Assembly: GCF_013607875.1 (NCBI RefSeq)
Contig: NZ_VDES01000002.1
Span: forward strand, 124,001 to 188,000
DNA length: 64,000 nucleotides
Source of the DNA: Blastomonas ursincola
GTDB lineage: Bacteria > Pseudomonadota > Alphaproteobacteria > Sphingomonadales > Sphingomonadaceae
Reading direction: 5' to 3'
Every line of letters starts with the position of its first letter. The stretch's first letter is position 1. The translations under genes were made by a program, and so were the position numbers. Positions 43,469 through 53,215 of this stretch are shown here, piece by piece. A model generated the notes under the pieces. That model was not told the origin of the DNA. It ran no database searches and saw nothing but the letters and a program-made list of their open reading frames with translations.

Positions 43469-44140
43469 TCAGCTGAACAGCGTCACCACGCCGACGCCGG
43501 GATCGACGAACCCGTCATAGATCATCTTGCCCGCGACATAGAGGATCACGGCCAGGCCGATATAGGCGATCCAGCGATAGCGCTCGATATATTTGGCGAT
43601 GAAATTGGCCGCGATGCCCATCAGCGCGACCGACAGGATCAGGCCGACGATGAGGATGCCGGGATGTTCGCGCGCCGCGCCTGCCACCGCGAGCACATTG
43701 TCGAGGCTCATGCTGACATCGGCCACCGCAACCGCCCAGGCGGCAGCGGCAAAGCTCTTGGCCGGTGCGACGCCGCTATGCTCGTCGCCCTCGATCTCGG
43801 GTGAGCCACCGTTCGCGCCCGCCGGTTGCAGCTCGCGGTACATCTTCCACGAAACCCAGAGCAGCAACAGTCCGCCGGCGAAGATCAGCCCGACGATCTG
43901 CATGAGCTGGGTGACGACCAGCGCGAAGCCGATGCGAAGCACCAGAGCGGCGATGATGCCGATCAGGATCACCTTCTTGCGCTGATCGGCAGGCAGGCCC
44001 GCCGCCAGCGCACCGACGACGATGGCATTGTCACCCGCCAGCAGCACGTCGATCATCAGCACCTGGCCGAAGGCGGCCAGGGCGGACGGGGAGCCGATAT
44101 TCGAGAAATCGGCAACGATATGGTTCCAAAGTTCCATCAT
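43469..44140 (-). CDS. TerC family integral membrane protein (YjbE/YkoY type)
   Basis: A 223-residue protein with about seven helices. The conserved acidic motifs are LMIDVLLAGDNAIVVGALAA near the N-terminus and VADVSMSLDNVLAVAGA in the second half. This family includes manganese exporters (YkoY, Alx) and tellurite-associated TerC; metal efflux is the likely role. It lies 24 bp after the rho stop on the same strand, leaving no space for a yybP-ykoY riboswitch of its own. Confidence 0.85.
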   Translation of the reverse strand: MMELWNHIVADFSNIGSPSALAAFGQVLMIDVLLAGDNAIVVGALAAGLPADQRKKVILIGIIAALVLRIGFALVVTQLMQIVGLIFAGGLLLLWVSWKMYRELQPAGANGGSPEIEGDEHSGVAPAKSFAAAAWAVAVADVSMSLDNVLAVAGAAREHPGILIVGLILSVALMGIAANFIAKYIERYRWIAYIGLAVILYVAGKMIYDGFVDPGVGVVTLFS

Positions 44141-44164
44141 GATGGGTGTCGCAGCCCTGAAGGA

Positions 44165-45421
<1,257 letters not shown>

Positions 45422-45638
45422 GAGGTGCAGGATTCCGTGGGAAGGGTGCCGCCAAAAATGGAAACGCGGCAGTCTGGAAAGAGATGCGGGACGCCCAACC
45501 GGTAATCCGGTCAATGGTGAAGCGGGTCGTCGAAGGTCCCGGACGGGACGGGAGCGGAGATAAGCGGGGACTGCGCAAAAGTCAATCCGGCCTGCGATGA
45601 GGCGATGACGGCCAGTCCGCATCCCGCTGCTGCCACCT

Positions 45639-45828
45639 CCGCTCAGCCTGAGCCTGTCGAAGGCCCGGCGCTCGTGGTCCAAACCATAAACTCGTCAACC
45701 CCGCTAAGGCGGGGGTCCGGCTTGCAGCGAAAGTGCAGATCGCATAGCGGGATTCCCGCTTCCGCGGGAATGACGATGAATTGAAGCAGCTCTCGGCGCG
45801 TAGCCTTCGACGGGGTCAGACCGAGCGG
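45639..45828. repeat. 26-bp inverted repeats enclosing palindrome copy D
   Basis: The left arm CCGCTCAGCCTGAGCCTGTC continues to GAAGGC (45639-45664). The right arm (45803-45828) is its reverse complement at 22 of 26 positions. The arms flank the 83-bp element D, giving a 190-bp nested structure between rho and hemJ. Confidence 0.75.
45693..45775 (-). repeat. 83-bp composite palindrome, copy D
   Basis: Same orientation as copy B: CGTCAACCCCGC-TAA-GGCGGGGGTCC on the left and ATTCCCGC-TTCC-GCGGGAATGACG on the right. Unlike the other copies it lies between two genes of the same direction (rho and hemJ). Confidence 0.85.
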
Positions 45829-45878
45829 GACAGGTTATCGTCGCACGCGCAACCGCGAGGTTTGGCCGCAGACAGCCC

Positions 45879-46343
45879 TCAGAACGGCTTCACGATCACC
45901 AGGATCACGATCACCGCCGCAGCGATGCCGGGAACCTCGTTGATCAGCCGTAGCTGCTTGCCGGTGAGCTTGCGCTCGCCGCGCGCCAGCTTCTTCGAAT
46001 AGCCGATCATCCAGCCGTGATAGCCGCTCAAGAGCAGCACGAAGAGCAGCTTGGCGTGCAGCCAGCCGGCGGTCCACCAGTTGCCCTGGCTCGCCAGCAC
46101 CAGCCCCAGCACCCAGACGATGATCAGCGAAGGGTTGAGGATGATCTTTCGCAGCTTGTTCTCACGGTCGATCCAGCGCGTCGCCTCTTCCGAGCCATGC
46201 TCGGCCTCCTGATGGTAGACCAGAAAGCGCGGCATCATGAACAGGCCGGCCATCCAGAAGATGACGAAAATGAGGTGCGCCGCTTTCAGCCAGAGATAGA
46301 GCATGGAGAGAACATAATCCATTGTCAGAAGAAGCTCGTTCAT
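45879..46343 (-). CDS. hemJ: Protoporphyrinogen IX oxidase HemJ
   Basis: A 154-residue membrane protein with four helices. AAHLIFVIFWMAGLFMMPRF carries the conserved His of the haem-binding site, and KLLFVLLLSGYHGWMIGY follows. HemJ oxidises protoporphyrinogen to protoporphyrin in most alphaproteobacteria lacking HemG/HemY. It lies 28 bp after hemE on the same strand, so hemE-hemJ form a haem-synthesis unit. Confidence 0.92.
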   Translation of the reverse strand: MNELLLTMDYVLSMLYLWLKAAHLIFVIFWMAGLFMMPRFLVYHQEAEHGSEEATRWIDRENKLRKIILNPSLIIVWVLGLVLASQGNWWTAGWLHAKLLFVLLLSGYHGWMIGYSKKLARGERKLTGKQLRLINEVPGIAAAVIVILVIVKPF

Positions 46344-46371
46344 GGGTTCTGCCGTGGATCCGGCAGGGCGG

Positions 46372-47424
46372 TCATACGCCCTGCTTCACCAGTGTAAGCA
46401 GTGCATGCACGTGTTCAATGGGGGTCTGCTGCAATATGCCATGGCCGAGGTTGAAAATATGCGGCCGCCCCTCGAACGTGCGCAGGATATGGCGGACCGC
46501 ATTTTCCATCTGCTCGCCGCCCGCCAGCAGCGCCAGCGGATCGAGATTGCCCTGGACGGGCAAATGCGCGGGGATGTTGGCGGCAGCCCAGACCGGATCG
46601 ATCGTCTCGTCGAGCCCCAGCGCATCGACGCCGGTTTCGCGTGCATAGGCGGCAAGCTTTTCGCCCGCGCCCTTGGGGAAACCGATCACCGGCACGCCGG
46701 GCCGCGCCTCGTGGATGGCGGCGGCGATACGCGCATTGGGGGCGATCACCCAGCGTTCGAACTGCGCCGGGGCAAGCGAACCCGACCAGCTGTCGAAAAT
46801 CTGGACAGCATCGACGCCGGCATCGATCTGGCCGATCAGATATTCAATGGTGAGATCGACGATCCCGTCGATGAGCGCCTGGAAGCCGGCGGGATCGCGA
46901 TAGGCATATTCGCGTGTTGCGTGCTGGTCCTTGCTGCCCTCGCCGTTGACCATATAGGTCGCAACGGTCCAGGCCGACCCTGCAAAGCCCAGAAACGTCT
47001 TTTCAGGCGCAAGCTCGGCCTTCACCAGACGCACGGTCTCGTAGATCGCCTCAAGGCGCTCAGGGACCGGCTGCAGGCTCTCCAGCGCATGATCGAGCAA
47101 CCGGGGCGACAGATGTGGCCCCTCGCCCACCAGGAATTTCAGATCCTGGCCCATCGCATAGGGCACGATCAGGATGTCGGAAAACAGGATCGCGGCATCG
47201 AGCGCGAACCGGCGCAGCGGCTGCAGCGTGATCTCGGCAGCGGCAGGGCTGTCATAGACCAGCTCGAGAAAGCCGCCCTTTTCCGCACGCAGCGCGCGAT
47301 ATTCCGGAAGGTAGCGCCCGGCCTGGCGCATCATCCACATCGGCGGCACCTCGGCCACATGTCCGTTCAGGCAATCGAGCAAGGGCGCCTTGCGCGCCGT
47401 CGTCAGAGTTGTGTCCCCACCCAT
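46372..47424 (-). CDS. hemE: Uroporphyrinogen decarboxylase
   Basis: A 350-residue TIM-barrel enzyme that converts uroporphyrinogen III to coproporphyrinogen III. Signature blocks are VPPMWMMRQAGRYLPEYRAL near the N-terminus, AILFSDILIVPYAMGQDLKF, GFAGSAWTVATYMVNG and IFNLGHGILQQTPIEHV near the end. The start at 47424 abuts the AT-rich edge of the presumed origin. In Caulobacter the same gene borders the replication origin. Confidence 0.96.
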   Translation of the reverse strand: MGGDTTLTTARKAPLLDCLNGHVAEVPPMWMMRQAGRYLPEYRALRAEKGGFLELVYDSPAAAEITLQPLRRFALDAAILFSDILIVPYAMGQDLKFLVGEGPHLSPRLLDHALESLQPVPERLEAIYETVRLVKAELAPEKTFLGFAGSAWTVATYMVNGEGSKDQHATREYAYRDPAGFQALIDGIVDLTIEYLIGQIDAGVDAVQIFDSWSGSLAPAQFERWVIAPNARIAAAIHEARPGVPVIGFPKGAGEKLAAYARETGVDALGLDETIDPVWAAANIPAHLPVQGNLDPLALLAGGEQMENAVRHILRTFEGRPHIFNLGHGILQQTPIEHVHALLTLVKQGV

Positions 47425-47701
47425 CTTAATTCTTATATCCTTTATATAGGGATTCTGTTGAAGAAGGCCGCTGGAAAACCGGCATGACGCTTTCTTGCCC
47501 TATGTATCGACAGATTGACAGTCGCCAAATCGCAGCTGCCTGACGAGTCGGCAAATTTGTGCCCACTATCAACAGCCTGTGGGTAAAGCTTTCCCTTGTG
47601 GACAAGCCCTGTGAGGAATCTCCGGTCAGGGGGGAGCAAAACCATCCCCGGTTTTGCCCACAATATCATGCCTTGATTTATCCCCGCGCTGCCCACAGAC
47701 C
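47425..47701. other. Probable chromosomal replication origin (oriC)
   Basis: A gene-free 277 bp between divergent hemE and ppsR, the position of Cori in Caulobacter. Next to hemE is an AT-rich stretch (47425-47456: TTAATTCTTATATCC then TTTATATAGG). DnaA-box-like 9-mers (consensus TTATCCACA) are TTACCCACA (minus, 47578-47586), TTGTCCACA (minus, 47597-47605), TTGCCCACA (plus, 47654-47662) and TTATCCCCG (plus, 47678-47686), with 1, 1, 2 and 2 mismatches. Core genes on both sides are largely transcribed outward. Known synteny and the visible boxes agree; start of replication itself is inferred. Confidence 0.78.
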
Positions 47702-48562
47702 ATGGCCATGAGCCGCATTCACCTGCATCTGCTGTCGGATTCCACGGGCGAGACCCTGGAGAATATCGCCAAGGCGGCGCTGGCGCAGTTCGATGCGGTC
47801 GAGGTCATCAAGCATTTCTGGCCGATGGTGCGCTCCGAAACGCATCTCGACCGGATTCTGGACGAGGTCGCGGCCAATCCGGGGCTCGTGCTGTTCACCT
47901 TGGTCAATCCCGATATCCGCGCCAAGCTCGAGCGGCGCTGCCGCGTGCTCGGGCTGCCGATGGTGCCCGCGCTCGATGCGGTGAGCGATGCCTTGTCCAA
48001 TCTGCTTGGCCAGGCGGCAAAGGCGCGGCCAGGCCGACAGCATGTTCTGGATGCGGCCTATTTCGCACGCGTGGAAGCGATCCAGTTCACGATCGCGCAT
48101 GACGACGGGCAGAATTGGGAGAATTGGGAAGCCGCGGACATCGTGCTTGCCGGCGTCTCGCGCTCGTCCAAGACGCCGACCTCGATCTATCTCGCCAATC
48201 GCGGCTACAAGACCGCGAACATCCCGATCGTGATCGAATCCCCGCCGCCTTCCGCGCTGTTCACGCTCAGGCATCCGCTCGTGGTGGGGCTGACGACCAA
48301 TCCCGAACGGCTGATCGCGGTGCGCCGCAACCGGCTGTTGTCCTTGAACCAGGCCCCCGAAACCGATTATGTGAATGACGAGAAGGTGAAGGCCGAGCTG
48401 GCCTTTGCCAGGCGGATGTTTGCGGATAATGGTTGGCCGGTGATCGACGTGACGCGCCGGTCGATCGAGGAATCGGCGGCGGCGATCATCAACCTGTTCA
48501 ACGAGCGCGAAGCCGCGCGCGAGAACAGGCGGCAGACGAACGAGCCAGTGGATAAAGCCTAA
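47702..48562 (+). CDS. ppsR: PEP synthase / pyruvate phosphate dikinase regulatory protein
   Basis: A 286-residue DUF299 protein, a bifunctional ADP-dependent kinase and Pi-dependent phosphorylase that controls PEP synthase or PPDK. The N-terminus is IHLHLLSDSTGETLENIAKA, the P-loop GVSRSSKTPTSIYLANRGYK, and later LTTNPERLIAVRRNRL and VIDVTRRSIEESAAAI. Two ATGs 6 bases apart (47702 and 47708) are both possible starts. It is the first gene to the right of the presumed origin. Confidence 0.92.
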   Translation: MAMSRIHLHLLSDSTGETLENIAKAALAQFDAVEVIKHFWPMVRSETHLDRILDEVAANPGLVLFTLVNPDIRAKLERRCRVLGLPMVPALDAVSDALSNLLGQAAKARPGRQHVLDAAYFARVEAIQFTIAHDDGQNWENWEAADIVLAGVSRSSKTPTSIYLANRGYKTANIPIVIESPPPSALFTLRHPLVVGLTTNPERLIAVRRNRLLSLNQAPETDYVNDEKVKAELAFARRMFADNGWPVIDVTRRSIEESAAAIINLFNEREAARENRRQTNEPVDKA

Positions 48563-48582
48563 TTGCACCGGGCATAAGGACG

Positions 48583-49182
48583 ATGGAAATGCTGATACTC
48601 GCATCGCAGAGCACCGCACGCCGGGCCATGCTCGATGCTGCCGATGTGCCCTTCTCGGTCGTGGCCGCGCATATCGACGAATCGTCGATCCGCGCGTCGC
48701 TCCATGCCGAGGGCACATCCCCGCGCGATATTGCCGATGCGCTCGCCGAGGCGAAGGCGATGCGGGTCGGCACGCGGCGGCCCGAGGCGATGGTGCTCGG
48801 CTCCGACCAGATCCTGGAAACCAGCGAAGGCGAGATGCTGAGCAAGCCGCAAACGCCCGACGATGCGATCCGTCAGCTCGAATCGCTGTCGGGCAAGCCG
48901 CACAAATTGTGGAGCGCCGCCGTCATCGTCGAGGGCGGTCGCCCGATCTGGCGGCATGTCGACAAGGCGGTGATGCACGTGCGTCCGCTGGGCACCGCCT
49001 TTGTGCGTGATTATGTGGAAAAGCACTGGGAAACCATCGGATATACGGTGGGTTGCTACGAGATCGAGGGCGCCGGAGCCCAGCTTTTCAGCCATATCGA
49101 GGGCGATGTGTTCACGGTGCAAGGAATGCCGCTGCTGCCGCTACTCGGCTTCCTGCGCCAGCGCGAATTGATGCCGAGCTGA
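48583..49182 (+). CDS. maf: Maf-like nucleotide pyrophosphatase
   Basis: A 199-residue Maf/Ham1-fold enzyme. Visible are LILASQSTARRAMLDAADVP (SxxR), VLGSDQILE (catalytic Asp), LSKPQTPDDAIRQLESLSG and GCYEIEGAGAQLFSHIEGD. Maf proteins hydrolyse non-canonical or canonical nucleotides and influence septum formation. TAAGGA precedes the ATG. It opens the maf-aroE-coaE-dnaQ row with very short gaps. Confidence 0.9.
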   Translation: MEMLILASQSTARRAMLDAADVPFSVVAAHIDESSIRASLHAEGTSPRDIADALAEAKAMRVGTRRPEAMVLGSDQILETSEGEMLSKPQTPDDAIRQLESLSGKPHKLWSAAVIVEGGRPIWRHVDKAVMHVRPLGTAFVRDYVEKHWETIGYTVGCYEIEGAGAQLFSHIEGDVFTVQGMPLLPLLGFLRQRELMPS

Positions 49183-49191
49183 GCAGACCCG

Positions 49192-50013
49192 GTGACACAA
49201 TCTGGCAAGCCCTATGCCGAGGTGATCGGCGACCCGATCGCGCACAGCAAATCGCCGCTGATCCATGGCTTCTGGCTCAAGGCGCTGGGCATGGACGCGG
49301 ACTATCGTGCCTGTCATGTCACGCCCGACGCGCTGGCGGATTATATCGCCAATCGCCGTGAGGATCCGCTCTGGCGCGGGTGCAATGTCACCATTCCGCA
49401 CAAGATCGCGGTGATCGAGCATGTCGCCGATCCGGGCGATGTCCGCAGCAGCATTGGCGCGATGAACACGATCGCGCGCGATGAACAGGGCGCGCTGTTC
49501 GGCACCAATACCGATGCGGGCGGGTTCTACGCGCCGCTCGGGCAGAGCGACTTTACCGGCGCGGACGTCGCGGTGATCGGCGCAGGCGGGGCCTCGCGCG
49601 CGGTGCTGTTCGCGCTTGCGCGGATGGAGGTCGCCAGCGTCACCATCCATGCGCGCAACCCGCTCAAGGCGATGGGATTGCTCGCGAGCTTCGCCCTCAA
49701 GGGCCAGGTGCGCGGCATGGACGATCCGCTGGGCGAGGTCGATCTGCTGGTCAACACGAGTCCCTTGGGCATGAAGGGCTTCGACCCGCTCGTTCTCGAC
49801 CTGTCGCCGCTGCCCGAAAGCGCCTTGGTCTATGACATCGTCTACAATCCGCTCGAAACCGGGCTGCTCAAGGCGGCGCGCGCGCGCGGGCTCGAGACGG
49901 TTGACGGGCTCGAGATGCTGATCGGCCAGGCGGCGCTCGCCTTCGAGATCTTCTTCGGTGCCGCTCCTCCGCGGAACCGCGACGATGAGCTCCGGGCATT
50001 GCTGCTGGCATGA
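49192..50013 (+). CDS. aroE: Shikimate dehydrogenase
   Basis: A 273-residue NADP enzyme of aromatic amino acid synthesis. Blocks are VIGDPIAHSKSPLIHGFWL (shikimate site), NVTIPHKIAV (catalytic Lys), GAMNTIARDE, TNTDAGGFYAPL (catalytic Asp), VIGAGGASRAVLFAL (nucleotide fold) and MLIGQAALAFEIF. The start is a GTG, 9 bp after maf. It overlaps coaE by 4 bp. Confidence 0.94.
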   Translation: MTQSGKPYAEVIGDPIAHSKSPLIHGFWLKALGMDADYRACHVTPDALADYIANRREDPLWRGCNVTIPHKIAVIEHVADPGDVRSSIGAMNTIARDEQGALFGTNTDAGGFYAPLGQSDFTGADVAVIGAGGASRAVLFALARMEVASVTIHARNPLKAMGLLASFALKGQVRGMDDPLGEVDLLVNTSPLGMKGFDPLVLDLSPLPESALVYDIVYNPLETGLLKAARARGLETVDGLEMLIGQAALAFEIFFGAAPPRNRDDELRALLLA

Positions 50014-50648
50014 TGTCGCCGATCAAGCGCCTGCCGCCGCACCACCGTCACCGTCCGATGGTGCTGGGGCTGACCGGATCGATCGGCATGGGCAAATCGG
50101 CGGTGGCGAAGATGCTGCGCGCCGAGGGCGTGCCGGTGTTCGATGCCGATGCCGAGGTGCATGTGCTGCAGGGACCGGGCGGCGCGCTGCTGCCCGCGAT
50201 CGAGGCGGCATTTCCCGGCACCACCGGGCCGCAAGGCGTCGACCGGGCGAAGCTGGGTGCGGCGGTGTTCGGCAATCCAGCGGCGCTGAAGAGGCTGGAG
50301 CATATCGTGCATCCGGCGGTGGCGCGGTCGCGCGCGGCATTCGTCCGCGCCCACCGGTCGCGCCGGATCATCGTGTTCGATATCCCGCTGCTGTTCGAGA
50401 AGGGCGGCACCCAGAATGTCGATGGTATCGTGGTCGTCTCCGCGGCGCTGTGGCAGCAGCGCAAGCGCGTGCTCGCCCGCCCGGGCATGACCGCGGCACG
50501 CCTGCGCCATATCCGTCACCTGCAGATGGCTGATCACCACAAGCGCGCGCATGCCGATTGGGTGATCCCCACCGGCGGCACCAAATTGGCGACGCGACAG
50601 GCGGTGCGCAGGCTGCTTCAGAATTTACGTTCGGCCCTTGCACGATGA
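50010..50648 (+). CDS. coaE: Dephospho-CoA kinase
   Basis: A 212-residue P-loop kinase for the last step of coenzyme A synthesis. Walker A is LTGSIGMGKSAVAKML, the substrate Asp lies in VFDADAEVH, and HPAVARSRAAFVRAH and VFDIPLLFEKG follow. The first 16 residues are an extension before MVLGLTGSIG, and a start at 50058 is an alternative. ATGATG overlaps the aroE stop. Confidence 0.93.
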   Translation: MMSPIKRLPPHHRHRPMVLGLTGSIGMGKSAVAKMLRAEGVPVFDADAEVHVLQGPGGALLPAIEAAFPGTTGPQGVDRAKLGAAVFGNPAALKRLEHIVHPAVARSRAAFVRAHRSRRIIVFDIPLLFEKGGTQNVDGIVVVSAALWQQRKRVLARPGMTAARLRHIRHLQMADHHKRAHADWVIPTGGTKLATRQAVRRLLQNLRSALAR

Positions 50649-50673
50649 GCAAATCGGTCCAATAGTATCGGAA

Positions 50674-51375
50674 ATGAGAGAGATCATTTTCGATACCGAA
50701 ACCACCGGCCTGTCCCCTGATGAAGGACACAGGATGGTGGAAATCGGGTGTATCGAGATGGTCGGTCGCAGCCTGACGGGCCGCACCTTCCACGCCTATT
50801 TCAATCCCGAAATCCCGATGCCGCCCGAAGCCGAGAAGGTGCATGGCCTGGGCGATGCGTTTCTCGCCGACAAGCCGCTGTTCGGCGCAGGCGTCGAGGA
50901 TCTGCTCGAGTTTCTCGGCGATGCGACCCTGGTCGCGCACAATGCCGGGTTCGACATGCGCTTTCTGAATGCGGAACTGGCCATGGTCGGCAAGCCCGCC
51001 ATTGCGATGAGCCGGGTGATCGACACCGTCGCGATGGCGCGCGCCAAGTTTCCCGGATCGCCCGCCAGCCTCGATGCATTGTGCAAGCGCTTCGGCGTCG
51101 ACCGCAGCCACCGCGTGCTGCACGGCGCGCTGCTCGATGCCGAGCTGCTGGCGCAGGTCTATATCGAGCTGACCGGGGGTCGCCAGATCGGGCTCGGTCT
51201 CGCCGACGACAGCGCGGAAACCGTCATCGTCCCCGGTGCACGGCCTCGCCTCATTCCCAGTGTCCAGCGTCCGCACCGCCTGCCGCGCCCGTTTGCCGCC
51301 AGCGAGGAAGAGCTGGCCGCGCATGCCGAGTTCCTGGGCAAGATCAAGCAGCCGCTCTGGCTGTCGACACGCTAA
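50674..51375 (+). CDS. dnaQ: DNA polymerase III epsilon subunit (3'-5' exonuclease)
   Basis: A 233-residue proofreading exonuclease. Exo I is EIIFDTETTGLSP, Exo II AHNAGFDMRFLN, and Exo III-epsilon HGALLDAELLAQVY with the His-Asp pair. The C-terminal part (LAAHAEFLGKIKQPLWL) is the polymerase-binding tail. The start at 50674 gives the usual MREIIFDTETTG; no clear ribosome site is seen, and an earlier TTG at 50638 exists. It ends the maf-aroE-coaE-dnaQ row. Confidence 0.94.
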   Translation: MREIIFDTETTGLSPDEGHRMVEIGCIEMVGRSLTGRTFHAYFNPEIPMPPEAEKVHGLGDAFLADKPLFGAGVEDLLEFLGDATLVAHNAGFDMRFLNAELAMVGKPAIAMSRVIDTVAMARAKFPGSPASLDALCKRFGVDRSHRVLHGALLDAELLAQVYIELTGGRQIGLGLADDSAETVIVPGARPRLIPSVQRPHRLPRPFAASEEELAAHAEFLGKIKQPLWLSTR

Positions 51376-51515
51376 CCTTTGTACTGAAAATCATTCCGGA
51401 AAGGAGGTCTTTACCCGAATCGTCACCCGATCCTTAGCGTTGGACGCCAAGGATATATCGATCCGGCCCGTCGCGGCAGTGATCCTGCGGCTGGCCCCAA
51501 AAAATGGAGAATATC

Positions 51516-52082
51516 ATGGACATTCGTATTTCTGGTCATCAGGTCGATACTGGCGAAGCGCTCAAGGTGCACGTCGCGGACCGACTCAATGCGATTGTCG
51601 AAAAGTATTTTTCCAAGGCGATATCCAGCCAGGTCACCTTCAGCCGAGGGCCTCACGACCAGTTCCAGTGCGATATCGTCACGCATGTGATGCAGGGCCT
51701 GATCCTCAAGGGCCATGGCCTGGCGCAGGATGCGCATGTCGGCTTCGACGGCGCTGCGGACAAGATCGAGAAGCAGCTGCGCCGCTATATGGGCCGCCTC
51801 AAGGGCCGCCATGAACAGTTCCAGCATGCCGCGCGCGAGGAAGAAGCCGCCTATGTCGTGTTCGACAGCGGCAATGAGGAAGAGGAGGTCGTGGGCGATG
51901 CCCCGGTCGTGATCGCCGAAACCCGCGTCGACGTGCCCACCGCCACCGTATCCGACGCGGTGATGATGCTCGACCTGCGCAACACCAATGCGCTGTTCTT
52001 CAAGAATACCGGCACCGGGCGGCACAACATGGTCTATCGCCGCCCCGATGGTTCGATCGGCTGGGTCGAACCGCGCGTCTGA
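51516..52082 (+). CDS. hpf: Ribosome hibernation promoting factor, long form
   Basis: A 188-residue long-type HPF (HPF/RaiA). The N-terminal S30AE domain is MDIRISGHQVDTGEALKVHV, and the C-terminal dimerisation domain holds AVMMLDLRNTNALFFKN, HNMVYRRPDGSIGWVEP. It drives formation of 100S ribosomes in stationary phase. GGAGA lies 6 bases before the ATG at 51516; a start at 51504 is less likely. ptsN follows after a 199-bp gap. Confidence 0.93.
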   Translation: MDIRISGHQVDTGEALKVHVADRLNAIVEKYFSKAISSQVTFSRGPHDQFQCDIVTHVMQGLILKGHGLAQDAHVGFDGAADKIEKQLRRYMGRLKGRHEQFQHAAREEEAAYVVFDSGNEEEEVVGDAPVVIAETRVDVPTATVSDAVMMLDLRNTNALFFKNTGTGRHNMVYRRPDGSIGWVEPRV

Positions 52083-52281
52083 ATATTTTCGGCGCGTTGT
52101 GCGCCCGTGCATCGCATGGCTTGGTTTTTCGGGCGATATGGTGCATGGGCGCGGCAGCAATGCGTCGGCGGGATGAGGCAACCCCCTCCCGGCAGGGCCG
52201 ACGGTGATCCTTTGAACATTCGTGCGCGCCGCCTCGGCAACGATCGGGGGCGGCGCGACAGAATCGAGAATTTTGACTGTC

Positions 52282-52743
52282 ATGGCATGGTTCGAACTCC
52301 ATAAGCAGGCGGTGCTGATCTCGGCGCGCGTCGCGGACAAGCACCAGGCGCTTGAGCTGGCCGCCGAACAGTTCGGTCATTGCTACGGGCTCGATCCAGA
52401 CAAGGTGCTTGGCTGCCTGCTCGAGCGCGAGCAGCTCGGTTCGACCGGCTTCGGGCGCCGCGTCGCCATCCCGCATGGCAAGATGGACGGGCTGGACCAT
52501 TCGGTGGCGGTGGTGCTGCGGCTGGGCAAGCCGATCGAGTTCGGTTCGATCGACAATCTTCCGGTTGATCTGGTGATTGCGCTGCTCTCGCCGGTGGCCA
52601 CGGGTGCGATGCACCTTCAGGCGCTTGCGCATATCTCGCGGCTGACGCGCGACGAAAAGACGCTCGCCAAGATCAAGGGCGCGGATGACCCTGATGCGAT
52701 CTATGCGCTGGTCACCGCCGAGCTGGATCGTGACGCTGCCTGA
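52282..52743 (+). CDS. ptsN: PTS IIA-like nitrogen regulatory protein PtsN
   Basis: A 153-residue EIIA-Ntr protein. The active His lies in GFGRRVAIPHGKMDGLDHSV; VDLVIALLSPVATGAMHLQ and LAHISRLTRDEKTLAKIK are the characteristic later blocks. It takes phosphate from NPr and regulates potassium, nitrogen or stress responses. The order hpf-ptsN is widespread, usually behind rpoN, which is not in this window. The ATG at 52282 fits the family N-terminus; the frame is open further upstream. Confidence 0.9.
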   Translation: MAWFELHKQAVLISARVADKHQALELAAEQFGHCYGLDPDKVLGCLLEREQLGSTGFGRRVAIPHGKMDGLDHSVAVVLRLGKPIEFGSIDNLPVDLVIALLSPVATGAMHLQALAHISRLTRDEKTLAKIKGADDPDAIYALVTAELDRDAA

Positions 52744-53215
52744 CCGGGCGACAGGGCCGGGTGAAGAGGCGCATTTCCGCGCGCTCGAACGCCTTTATGC
52801 CGCTGCCGCGATCAATCGGCTGTTCCCTTCCCGGCTGACGATCACGGCAGCGGGCAAGGCGCGGATCGATTTCGATGTGACACCTGAACATTTCCATGCG
52901 GCCGGTGCGGCGCATGGCACCTTGTATTTCAAGATGCTCGACGATGCCGCCTTCTATGCGTGCAACGCGCTGGTCACCGACCGATTCCTGCTCACCACGG
53001 CGTTCAACCTGCATTTCACCGCGCCGGTGCGCGCGGGGCCGGTCTATGCCGAGGGCCATTGGGTAAGCGGCCGCCGGCGCGTCTGGGTGGGCGAATCCCG
53101 GCTGGTGGACAGCCATGGCGAGGAGATCGCGCGCGGCACGGGCACGTTCATGCGCTCGCACATCGCGCTGTCGGGGCTGGAAGGCTACAAGCCGCCGATC
53201 GCGGACAGCCCGTGA
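52730..53215 (+). CDS. Hotdog-fold thioesterase (PaaI-like)
   Basis: A 161-residue hotdog protein with HFHAAGAAHGTLYFKMLDDA (the PaaI-type H-G-G/Asp block), ALVTDRFLLTTAFNLHFTAP and GHWVSGRRRVWVGESRLVD. It would hydrolyse acyl- or aryl-CoA thioesters. The GTG start at 52730 lies inside the end of ptsN (14-bp overlap); no ATG is available at a suitable place. It overlaps the DUF1491 gene by 4 bp. Confidence 0.8.
   Translation: MTLPDRATGPGEEAHFRALERLYAAAAINRLFPSRLTITAAGKARIDFDVTPEHFHAAGAAHGTLYFKMLDDAAFYACNALVTDRFLLTTAFNLHFTAPVRAGPVYAEGHWVSGRRRVWVGESRLVDSHGEEIARGTGTFMRSHIALSGLEGYKPPIADSP

Larger units (their letters stand above)
45422..45878. other. 457-bp gene-free stretch upstream of rho
   Basis: No gene is supported here. 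It should hold the rho promoter and 5' leader on the minus strand, then an inverted 26-bp repeat pair (45639-45664 and 45803-45828) enclosing composite palindrome copy D. I see no tRNA or obvious small RNA. Confidence 0.6.

Noticed and set aside
43469-44164. yybP-ykoY manganese riboswitch before terC
   Set aside because: Only 24 bp separate the rho stop and the terC start, too short for the riboswitch.
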